A stretch of 64,000 nucleotides of DNA from Volvox africanus. Its lineage: Eukaryota; Chlorophyta; Chlorophyceae; Chlamydomonadales; Volvocaceae. Below, piece after piece: positions 55,101-64,000 of this stretch. Positions within the stretch are counted from its first letter, which is position 1, and every line of letters starts with the position of its first letter. Below the pieces are notes generated by a model, which saw only the letters and a program-made list of their open reading frames with translations, ran no database searches and was not told where the DNA came from. Position numbers and translations under genes: made by a program. The DNA is taken from contig BSDZ01000103.1 of the NCBI GenBank assembly GCA_030268105.1, positions 2,484,501 through 2,548,500 of the forward strand, in the 5' to 3' direction.

Positions 55101-58100
55101 TCATACGATACGTGTGTGGGTGTTTAAATGGTCTCAATGCTATGTCATTTATGCAGGAGTCGGCCACTGCTGCCAAGGCCCAGTTCGACAAGTTCGTGCT
55201 GGATAAGCTGGAGGAGAAGGCCGCCTACGATCTGATGCTGGAGAACACTGTGGCTGATGCGGCGGCACAGAAGGCAATTGCGGACAAAGCGCTGACGGAC
55301 TTCGGGGAGTTGCAGGTGCCTTATGATATTAATGTATATATATGAATTTTAAGTGTTATTGTACCTGTTGCACACAAGCCCTATATATGCACACACATAT
55401 ATATGTATATATATAAAGAGCTTGTGTGCAACATATATATATGCAATATGTATATGTATATGTATATGTATATATGTATCTATATATATATACACATATA
55501 CATGTATATATATTTGTCCAGGATTTCCGTCCTGGTATATATAGATGGCATGTGCAGAAATGTAACCATCATCATGAGGAAAAGGCGCAATTGTCATACG
55601 ATATGTCTGTGGGTGTTTAAAAGGTCTCAATGCTATGTCATTTATGCAGGAGTCGGCCACTGCTGCCAAGGCCCAGTTCGACAAGTTCGTGCTGGATAAG
55701 CTGGAGGAGAAGGCCGCCTACGATCTGGTGCTGGAGAACACTGTGGCTGATGCGGCGGCACAGAAGGCAATTGCGGACAAAGCGCTGACGGACTTCGGGG
55801 AGTTGCAGGTGCCTTATGATATTAATGTATATATATGAATTTTAGGTGTTATTGTACCTGTTGCACACAAGCCCTATATATGCACACACATATATATGTA
55901 TATATATAAAGGGCTTGTGTGCAACATATATATGCAATATGTATATGTATATGTCTCTGTATACATATATATATATATACATATATATATGTTTATATAT
56001 ATTTATATATATACGTCCAGGATTTCCGTCCTGGTATATATAGATGGCATGTGCAGAAATGTAACCATCATCATCGAGAAAAGGCACAATTGTCATACGA
56101 TACGTGTGTGGGTGTTTAAATGGTCTCAATGCTATGTCATTTATGCAGGAGTCGGCCACTGCTGCCAAGGCCCAGTTCGACAAGTTCGTGCTGGATAAGC
56201 TGGAGGAGAAGGCCGCCTACGATCTGATGCTGGAGAACACTGTGGCTGATGCGGCGGCACAGAAGGCAATTGCGGACAAAGCGCTGACGGACTTCGGGGA
56301 GTTGCAGGTGCCTTATGATATTAATGTATATATATGAATTTTAAGTGTTATTGTACCTGTTGCACACAAGCCCTATATATGCACACACATATATATGTAT
56401 ATATATAAAGAGCTTGTGTGCAACATATATATATGCAATATGTATATGTATATGTATATGTATATATGTATCTATATATATATACACATATACATGTATA
56501 TATATACGTCCAGGATTTCCGTCCTGGTATATATAGATGGCATGTGCAGAAATGTAACCATCATCATGAGGAAAAGGCGCAATTGTCATACGATACGTGT
56601 GTGGGTGTTTAAAAGGTCTCAATGCTATGTCATTTATGCAGGAGTCGGCCACTGCTGCCAAGGCCCAGTTCGACAAGTTCGTGCTGGATAAGCTGGAGGA
56701 GAAGGCCGCCTACGATCTGGTGCTGGAGAACACTGTGGCTGATGCGGCGGCACAGAAGGCAATTGCGGACAAAGCGCTGACGGACTTCGGGGAGTTGCAG
56801 GTGCCTTATGATATTAATGTATATATATGAATTTTAAGTGTTATTGTACCTGTTGCACACAAGCCCTATATATGCACACACATATATATGTATATATATA
56901 AAGAGCTTGTGTGCAACATATATATGCAATATGTATATGTATATGTCTCTGTATACATATATGTCTCTGTATACATATATGTCCAGGATTCCGTCCTGGT
57001 ATATATAATGTTTTAGGGAATAGATATATAAATTCTTAGATATATAGATGGCATGTGTAGAAATGTAACCATCATCATGAAGAAAAGGCACAATTGTCAT
57101 ACGATATGTCTGTGGGTGTTTAAAAGGTCTCAATGCTATGTCATTTATGCAGGAGTCGGCCACTGCTGCCAAGGCCCAGTTCGACAAGTTCGTGCTGGAT
57201 AAGCTGGAGGAGAAGGCCGCCTACGATCTGATGCTGGAGAACACTGTGGCTGATGCGGCGGCACAGAAGGCAATTGCGGACAAAGCGCTGACGGACTTCG
57301 GGGAGTTGCAGGTGCCTTATGATATTAATGTATATATATGAATTTTAAGTGTTATTGTACCTGTTGCACACAAGCCCTATATATGCACACACATATATAT
57401 GTATATATATAAAGGGCTTGTGTGCAACATATATATGCAATATGTATATGTATATGTCTCTGTATACATATATATATACATATATATATGTTTATATATA
57501 TTTATATATATACGTCCAGGATTTCCGTCCTGGTATATATAGATGGCATGTGCAGAAATGTAACCATCATCATGAAGAAAAGGCACAATTGTCATACGAT
57601 ACGTGTGTGGGTGTTTAAATGGTCTCAATGCTATGTCATTTATGCAGGAGTCGGCCACTGCTGCCAAGGCCCAGTTCGACAAGTTCGTGCTGGATAAGCT
57701 GGAGGAGAAGGCCGCCTACGATCTGATGCTGGAGAACACTGTGGCTGATGCGGCGGCACAGAAGGCAATTGCGGACAAAGCGCTGACGGACTTCGGGGAG
57801 TTGCAGGTGCCTTATGATATTAATGTATATATATGAATTTTAAGTGTTATTGTACCTGTTGCACACAAGCCCTATATATGCACACACATATATATGTATA
57901 TATATAAAGAGCTTGTGTGCAACATATATATATGCAATATGTATATGTATATGTATATGTATATATGTATCTATATATATATACACATATACATGTATAT
58001 ATATTTGTCCAGGATTTCCGTCCTGGTATATATAGATGGCATGTGCAGAAATGTAACCATCATCATGAGGAAAAGGCGCAATTGTCATACGATACGTGTG

Positions 58101-61100
58101 TGGGTGTTTAAAAGGTCTCAATGCTATGTCATTTATGCAGGAGTCGGCCACTGCTGCCAAGGCCCAGTTCGACAAGTTCGTGCTGGATAAGCTGGAGGAG
58201 AAGGCCGCCTACGATCTGGTGCTGGAGAACACTGTGGCTGATGCGGCGGCACAGAAGGCAATTGCGGACAAAGCGCTGACGGACTTCGGGGAGTTGCAGG
58301 TGCCTTATGATATTAATGTTTATATATGAATTTTAAGTGTTATTGTACCTGTTGCACACAAGCCCTATATATGCACACACATATATATGTATATATATAA
58401 AGAGCTTGTGTGCAACATATATATGCAATATGTATATGTATATGTCTCTGTATACATATATATATATACATATATATATGTTTATATATATTTATATATA
58501 TACGTCCAGGATTTCCGTCCTGGTATATATAGATGGCATGTGCAGAAATGTAACCATCATCATCGAGAAAAGGCACAATTGTCATACGATACGTGTGTGG
58601 GTGTTTAAATGGTCTCAATGCTATGTCATTTATGCAGGAGTCGGCCACTGCTGCCAAGGCCCAGTTCGACAAGTTCGTGCTGGATAAGCTGGAGGAGAAG
58701 GCCGCCTACGATCTGATGCTGGAGAACACTGTGGCTGATGCGGCGGCACAGAAGGCAATTGCGGACAAAGCGCTGACGGACTTCGGGGAGTTGCAGGTGC
58801 CTTATGATATTGATGTATATATATGAATTTGAAGTGTTACTGTACCTGTTGCAAATAAGCCCTATATATGCACACACATATATATGTATATATATAAAGG
58901 GCTTGTGTGCAACATATATATATGCAATATGTATGTGTATATGTCTCTGTATACATATATATATGTATATATATATGTACAGGATTCCGCCCTGGTATAT
59001 ATAATGTTTTAGGGAATAGATATATAAATTCTTAGATATATACATGGCATGTGTAGAAATGTAACCATCATCATGAAGAAAAGGCACAATTGTCATACGA
59101 TACGTGTGTGGGTGTTTAAAAGGTCTCAATGCTATGTCATTTATGCAGGAGTCGGCCACTGCTGCCAAGGCCCAGTTCGACAAGTTCGTGCTGGATAAGC
59201 TGGAGGAGAAGGCCGCCTACGATCTGATGCTGGAGAACACTGTGGCTGATGCGGCGGCACAGAAGGCAATTGCGGACAAAGCGCTGACGGACTTCGGGGA
59301 GTTGCAGGTGCCTTATGATATTAATGTATATATATGAATTTTAAGTGTTATTGTACCTGTTGCACACAAGCCCTATATATGCACACACATATATATGTAT
59401 ATATATAAAGAGCTTGTGTGCAACATATATATATGCAATATGTATATGTATATGTATATGTATATATGTATCTATATATATATACACATATACATGTATA
59501 TATATATGTCCAGGATTTCCGTCCTGGTATATATAGATGGCATGTGCAGAAATGTAACCATCATCATGAGGAAAAGGCGCAATTGTCATACGATACGTGT
59601 GTGGGTGTTTAAAAGGTCTCAATGCTATGTCATTTATGCAGGAGTCGGCCACTGCTGCCAAGGCCCAGTTCGACAAGTTCGTGCTGGATAAGCTGGAGGA
59701 GAAGGTCGCCTACGATCTGATGCTGGAGAACACTGTGGCTGATGCGGCGGCACAGAAGGCAATTGCGGACAAAGCGCTGACGGACTTCGGGGAGTTGCAG
59801 GTGCCTTATGATATTAATGTATATATATGAATTTTAAGTGTTATTGTACCTGTTGCACACAAGCCCTATATATGCACACACATATATATGTATATATATA
59901 AAGAGCTTGTGTGCAACATATATATATGCAATATGTATATGTATATGTATATGTATATATGTATCTATATATATATACACATATACATGTATATATATAT
60001 GTCCAGGATTTCCGTCCTGGTATATATAGATGGCATGTGCAGAAATGTAACCATCATCATGAGGAAAAGGCGCAATTGTCATACGATACGTGTGTGGGTG
60101 TTTAAAAGGTCTCAATGCTATGTCATTTATGCAGGAGTCGGCCACTGCTGCCAAGGCCCAGTTCGACAAGTTCGTGCTGGATAAGCTGGAGGAGAAGGCC
60201 GCCTACGATCTGGTGCTGGAGAACACTGTGGCTGATGCGGCGGCACAGAAGGCAATTGCGGACAAAGCGCTGACGGACTTCGGGGAGTTGCAGGTGCCTT
60301 ATGATATTAATGTTTATATATGAATTTTAGGTGTAATTGTACCTGTTGCACACAAGCCCTATATATGCACACACATATATATGTATATATATAAAGGGCT
60401 TGTGTGCAACATATATATATGCAATATATATGCAAGGTGTATATGTATATGTATATGTCTCTGTATACAAATATATGTATATAGATGTATATGTATATTT
60501 ATATGTATATGTCTTTGTATACACATATATATGCATATATATATGTATATATGTATATATATGTCCAGGATTTCCGTCCTGGTATATGTAGATGGCATGT
60601 GCAGAAATGTAACCATCATCATCGAGAAAAGGCACAATTGTCATACGATACGTGTGTGGGTGTTTAAATGGTCTCAATGCTATGTCATTTATGCAGGAGT
60701 CGGCCACTGCTGCCAAGGCCCAGTTCGACAAGTTCGTGCTGGATAAGCTGGAGGAGAAGACCGCCTACGATCTGGTGCTGGAGAACACTGTGGCTGATGC
60801 GGCGGCACAGAAGGCAATTGCGGACAAAGCGCTGACGGACTTCGGGGAGTTACAGGTGCCTTATGATATTAATGTATATATATGAATTTTAGGTGTAATT
60901 GTACCTGTTGCACACAAGCCCTATATATGCACACACATATATATGTATATATATAAAGAGCTTGTGTGCAACATATATATATGCAATATGTATATGTATA
61001 TGTCTCTGTATACATATATATATGTATATATATATGTCCAGGATTCCGTCCTGGTATATATAATGTTTTAGGGAATAGATATATAAATTCTTAGATATAT

Positions 61101-63985
61101 AGATGGCATGTGTAGAAATGTAACCATCATCATGAAGAAAAGGCACAATTGTCATACGATATGTCTGTGGGTGTTTAAAAGGTCTCAATGCTATGTCATT
61201 TATGCAGGAGTCGGCCACTGCTGCCAAGGCCCAGTTCGACAAGTTCGTCCTGGACAAAACGGAGGAGAAGGCCGCCTATGATCTGGTGCTGGAGAACACT
61301 GTGGCTGATGCGGCGGCGCAGAAGGCAATTGCGGACAAAGCGCTGACGGACTTCGGGGAGTTACAGGTGCCTTATGATATTGATGTATATATATGAATTT
61401 TAAGTGCTATTGTACCTGTTGCACACAAGCCCTATATATGCACACACATATATATGTATATATATAAAGGGCTTGTGTGCAACATATATATATGCAATAT
61501 ATATGCAAGGTGTATATGTATATGTATATGTCTCTGTATACAAATATATGTATATAGATGTATATGTATATTTATATGTATATGTCTTTGTATACACATA
61601 TATATGCATATATATATGTATATATGTATATATATGTCCAGGATTTCCGTCCTGGTATATGTAGATGGCATGTGCAGAAATGTAACCATCATCATCGAGA
61701 AAAGGCACAATTGTCATACGATACGTGTGTGGGTGTTTAAATGGTCTCAATGCTATGTCATTTATGCAGGAGTCGGCCACTGCTGCCAAGGCCCAGTTCG
61801 ACAAGTTCGTGCTGGATAAGCTGGAGGAGAAGGCCGCCTACGATCTGGTGCTGGAGAACACTGTGGCTGATGCGGCGGCACAGAAGGCAATTGCGGACAA
61901 AGCGCTGACGGACTTCGGGGAGTTACAGGTGCCTTATGATATTGATGTATATGTATGAATTTTAAGTGTTATTGTACCTGTTGCAAATAAGCCCTATATA
62001 TGCACACACATATATATGTATATATATAAAGAGCTTGTGTGCAACATATATATGCAATATGTATATGTATATGTCTCTGTATACATATATATATATATAT
62101 TTATATATATATGTCCAGGATTTCCGTCCTGGTATATATAATGTTTTAGGGAATAGATATATAAATTCTTAGATATATAGATGGCATGTGTAGAAATGTA
62201 ACCATCATCATGAAGAAAAGGCACAATTGTCATACGATACGTCTGTGGGTGTTTAAAAGGTCTCAATGCTATGTCATTTATGCAGGAGTCGGCCACTGCT
62301 GCCAAGGCCCAGTTCGACAAGTTCGTCCTGGATAAGCTGGAGGAGAAGGCCGCCTACGATCTGGTGCTGGAGAACACTGTGGCTGATGCGGCGGCACAGA
62401 AGGCAATCGCGGACAAAGCGCTTGTGGACTACTGCGACTTGCAGGTCTGCTTCCAATTGGGCTTTCTTTCAAGATTGGTATTTCTACGTCGCAGCACGTG
62501 TGGGAATGGGCCGGCCTTCAAAGTGCATTCTTTGCAATCTTGCATCCAGTCATCGAGGCAACGTACTATCCTGGGGATGGCTAATATCCGGGATGAATAG
62601 GAAACTGGACATCTTCCGATCGATCGGGCCTCAACTGTTTGGCGGATGTTAACACAATAGATACAACAGGCTACATTCAGCTACATAATGCTTACATGTT
62701 AAGATATTGGGAGCCAGTCATACCAGCCATACCGCACCTTAGCCATGCTTTTTCCCCGGTGTGAACGTTCGTGTATGTGACGACTTCTACAAGTTTTGGT
62801 AATAATTTATACATTAAAGGTTCTGATGCTCCTAGCTGGTGAGCGTGGCGCATGGCGCTGCGCATAATTCTTCTTAGAACATATCCCCGTCCTTCGTTAG
62901 ATGGCATAACACCATCCGCAATCAAGAATGCAGATGAACGTAAGTGATCTGCTATTACTCTGTAGGAAAAAAGTTCTTCACCTGTAGCTTTTACTTTTAA
63001 TAGCGATTCGGTATAGCCTATTATTTCTCGGAATAAATCAATATCATAATTATCATGTACGCCTTGTATTACTGCTGAGATTCGCTCAAGACCCATTCCA
63101 GTATCAACGGATTTTTTTGGCAATTCAATCCTAGTATCCTTATTTATCTGCTCAAACTGCATAAATACTAGATTCCAGATTTCAATATACCTATCCCCAT
63201 CAGCGTTTTTTGTGCCCGGCAGGCCGCCAAATATTTTATCGCCATGGTCATAGAAAATTTCAGAACATGGTCCGCATGGGCCTGTCTCTCCCATTGACCA
63301 AAAATTATCATTTGTAGCAATTCTAATTATTCTTTCATCAGTTAAGTTAGCTATTTTGTTCCAGTAAATTACTGCTTCTTCGTCATCATGAAACACGGTA
63401 ATAAATTTCTCTTTAGGAATTGAATAACTTTTAGTTAGTAGATTCCACGCATGACAAATAGCTTCTTCTTTAAAATATGTAACGTTTTCAACTTCTTCGC
63501 CTTGTAAATTAATTTTATTACTACCTGCGGATTGCATGGCTTACCAGTCATACCAGCCATACCGCACCTTAGCCATGCTTTTTCCCCGGTGTGAACGTTC
63601 GTGTATGTGAAGACAAGTTAGTTGGTTGAAATGGAAAGCGCCCCGCCCGCGCTCTCGTCGGTATACCTTCGTTCCTCATCCTGGACTTCTCTTATACATG
63701 GATCGCTCATCTCAACAGGCAGCAACAGACGCGTGCCAAAATGTGACAGCGCGTTCTGATCCTGTTGATCCTGTTGTTATCCATAGTGTGCTTCACAGCC
63801 GCTTCGGTCCCCTATTTAATTTGCAGGAGACTGCAAACGCTACCAAGGCCCAGTTCGACAAATTTGTAATAGACAAGGTGGAGGAGAAGGTGAAATTTGA
63901 CCGGATGCTGGAGGAGGCTGAGGCCCAGGCGGCTCAACAGAAGGCCAATGCGGATAAGGCACTGGTCGATTTGGGCGAGCTGCAG
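52185..63985 (+). CDS. Coiled-coil protein with a tandem array of 53-residue exons (partial, continues right)
   Basis: Exons 1-3: 52185-52483, 52593-52773, 52883-53935. Repeat exons (159 bp each) start at 54283, 54654, 55157, 55650, 56149, 56642, 57153, 57648, 58141, 58638, 59149, 59642, 60135, 60697, 61208, 61770, 62286 and 63827. All phases agree, and the repeats are phase 0 at both ends. Exons 1-3 give about 511 residues with no recognised domain. Exon 3 contains a coiled-coil stretch ([20 protein letters not shown]) and ends in [20 protein letters not shown], which already resembles the repeat. The repeat consensus has blocks [40 protein letters not shown] and FGELQ: charged, Ala-rich and helical, with 53 residues equal to seven heptads plus four. 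No function is claimed; a long rod-like coiled coil is likely. The second repeat exon has an in-frame TAG at 54804-54806 that use of the GTAACT donor at 54771 would avoid. The gene leaves the window after a donor at 63986. Confidence 0.8.
54283..54441 (+). repeat. Repeat exon A (diverged first unit)
   Basis: The first 53-codon unit differs from the consensus at several sites: FDLVLEKT where most copies have YDLVLENT or YDLMLENT, and [10 protein letters not shown] at the end. It is preceded by a normal acceptor (TTATTGCAG) and followed by GTTGGT. Its divergence suggests it predates the expansion. Confidence 0.8.
54654..54812 (+). repeat. Repeat exon B (nonsense codon; alternative donor)
   Basis: The second unit encodes LDKTEEK and [14 protein letters not shown] variants and has TAG at codon 51 (54804-54806) where the other units have GAG. 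A GTAACT donor at 54771 would give a 117-bp, 39-codon exon in the same phase, skipping the stop. Whether transcripts use it is not known. Confidence 0.75.
55157..62444 (+). repeat. Tandem array of 15 near-identical exon plus intron units (C to Q)
   Basis: Fifteen 159-bp exons differ from one another at only a few positions. Examples are M or V in YDL(M/V)LEN, KTAYD in unit N, KVAYD in unit L, LDKTEEK in unit O, and VDYCDLQ at the end of unit Q. The introns, 334 to 403 bp, are also nearly identical. Each starts GTGCCTTATGATATT and ends ATGTCATTTATGCAG. Inside lie a 16-17 bp inverted repeat (for example 55367-55382 with 55417-55432), TA-rich microsatellite, and a CCAGGA-TTTCCG-TCCTGG hairpin (for example 55518-55535). 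Confidence 0.97.
62714..62780. repeat. 67-bp direct repeat, left copy
   Basis: Identical over 67 bp to 63544-63610. It abuts the AlaRS-like segment on the left, and the similarity stops at CGACTTCTAC. It resembles host-composition DNA rather than the AT-rich insert. Confidence 0.93.
62779..63477 (-). pseudogene. alaS: Internal fragment of a bacterial (rickettsial-type) alanyl-tRNA synthetase gene
   Basis: A frame open on the minus strand from 63537 to 62692. The stretch 63477-62779 (about 233 codons) reads as bacterial AlaRS, roughly residues 90-340 of an enzyme of about 880. Motifs: [108 protein letters not shown], and [20 protein letters not shown]. The N-terminal start, the rest of the catalytic domain and the editing and C-terminal domains are missing, so it cannot make a working enzyme. 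It is AT-rich, with Lys/Asn/Ile-rich codons unlike the neighbours, and matches Rickettsiales style. There are no internal stops, which suggests recent transfer. It lies antisense in a host intron. The alternative is a chimeric assembly with an endosymbiont. Confidence 0.9.
63478..63543 (-). other. AT-rich junction segment upstream of the AlaRS fragment
   Basis: About 20 codons ([20 protein letters not shown]) run in frame into the AlaRS similarity but do not look like the region that normally precedes YFKEEA in AlaRS. Base composition is bacterial-like. It may be a second small piece of endosymbiont DNA joined during insertion, or a diverged part of the same gene. Confidence 0.4.
63544..63610. 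repeat. 67-bp direct repeat, right copy
   Basis: Identical to 62714-62780, in direct orientation, 830 bp apart. Together they bracket a 763-bp insert (62781-63543). Confidence 0.93.
63827..63985 (+). repeat. Repeat exon R (diverged, beyond the array)
   Basis: An 18th unit of exactly 159 bp and the same phase, but clearly older. It has [38 protein letters not shown] and ALVDLGELQ. Acceptor AATTTGCAG, donor GTATAT. It shows that the gene continues to the right and that the ancestral gene already had several such exons. Confidence 0.85.
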
Positions 63986-64000
63986 GTATATATAGTCGTC

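Larger units (their letters stand above)
62445..63826 (+). other. Long intron of the repeat-exon gene carrying foreign DNA
   Basis: At 1382 bp this intron is about four times the length of the array introns. It lacks their TA-rich sequence and shared ends: it starts GTCTGCTTCC and ends AATTTGCAG. The excess length is mainly the AT-rich bacterial segment and its flanking direct repeats. Confidence 0.75.

Noticed and set aside
54859..62320. Repeated open frames on both strands through the introns (Ile/Tyr/Cys-rich, about 60-130 codons)
   Set aside because: They come from TA/CA microsatellite in the introns and the antisense of the exons. They recur with each unit and show no protein-like composition.
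55157..62444. Regular repeat-spacer pattern resembling a CRISPR array
   Set aside because: Units are 490-560 bp, spacers are nearly identical introns with GT-AG borders, and the repeats are coding exons in a eukaryotic gene.
62692..63537. A functional host alanyl-tRNA synthetase gene
   Set aside because: Only an internal part of the catalytic domain is present, without N-terminal start, editing domain or C-terminal domain, and it lies antisense in an intron.

Overview
The window is nuclear DNA of a eukaryote, most likely a volvocine green alga (Chlamydomonadales: Volvox, Pleodorina, Gonium or a relative). Genes are split by many GT-AG introns, the 5' splice sites are mostly GTGNGN or GTANGN, and the coding exons are GC-rich. 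Introns hold long GA, AC/GT, GATA and TA microsatellites. Short interstitial telomere-like repeats of the TTTTAGGG/TTTAGGG type are present. The encoded proteins fit a ciliated green-lineage cell. Taxonomy, gene names and exon chains are my inference from reading the sequence; no search was run. Five of the six multi-exon models close in phase from ATG to stop, and the sixth runs off the right edge.

Layout. 424-2316 (+): long Gln/His/Ala/Pro-rich reading frame, probably the last exon of a gene entering from the left. 2317-8743: repeat-rich, no convincing gene. 8744-14803 (-): KIF-binding protein homologue (KIFBP, 10 exons). 15244-20061 (+): RMD1/RMND1-like DUF155 membrane protein (9 exons), divergent from KIFBP across about 440 bp. 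21479-26370 (-): mitochondrial proline dehydrogenase (8 exons, one junction unresolved). 26371-31021: gene-poor. 31022-34279 (-): ESCRT-III subunit VPS20/CHMP6 (7 exons, MGN N-terminus). 34791-44873 (+): NRDE2 nuclear RNA-surveillance homologue (13 exons), divergent from CHMP6 across 511 bp. 45522-49507 (+): DUF1421 protein resembling plant FLOE1 (coiled coil, Q/P-rich low-complexity middle, C-terminal DUF1421). 52185 to beyond 63985 (+): an unrecognised coiled-coil protein.

The most unusual region is 54283-63985. One 159-bp, phase 0-0 exon encoding a 53-residue helical repeat occurs 18 times in tandem, 15 of them nearly identical and separated by nearly identical 334-403 bp introns. The introns fall into four length classes whose order shows that dimer-sized blocks were duplicated. 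Any exon can be gained, lost or skipped without changing the frame. The second unit has an in-frame TAG that an internal GTAACT donor could remove. The last intron in view (62445-63826) contains an antisense, AT-rich, open fragment of a bacterial alanyl-tRNA synthetase gene that looks rickettsial, flanked by a perfect 67-bp direct repeat. This looks like endosymbiont-to-nucleus DNA, or a chimeric assembly.

Two small interspersed repeats were found. A roughly 230-340 bp family has copies near 3.3, 18.6 and 48.1 kb. A 146-bp element sits in opposite orientations in two KIFBP introns. The genes do not form one pathway; the order is ordinary nuclear housekeeping with two head-to-head pairs (KIFBP/RMD1-like and CHMP6/NRDE2).
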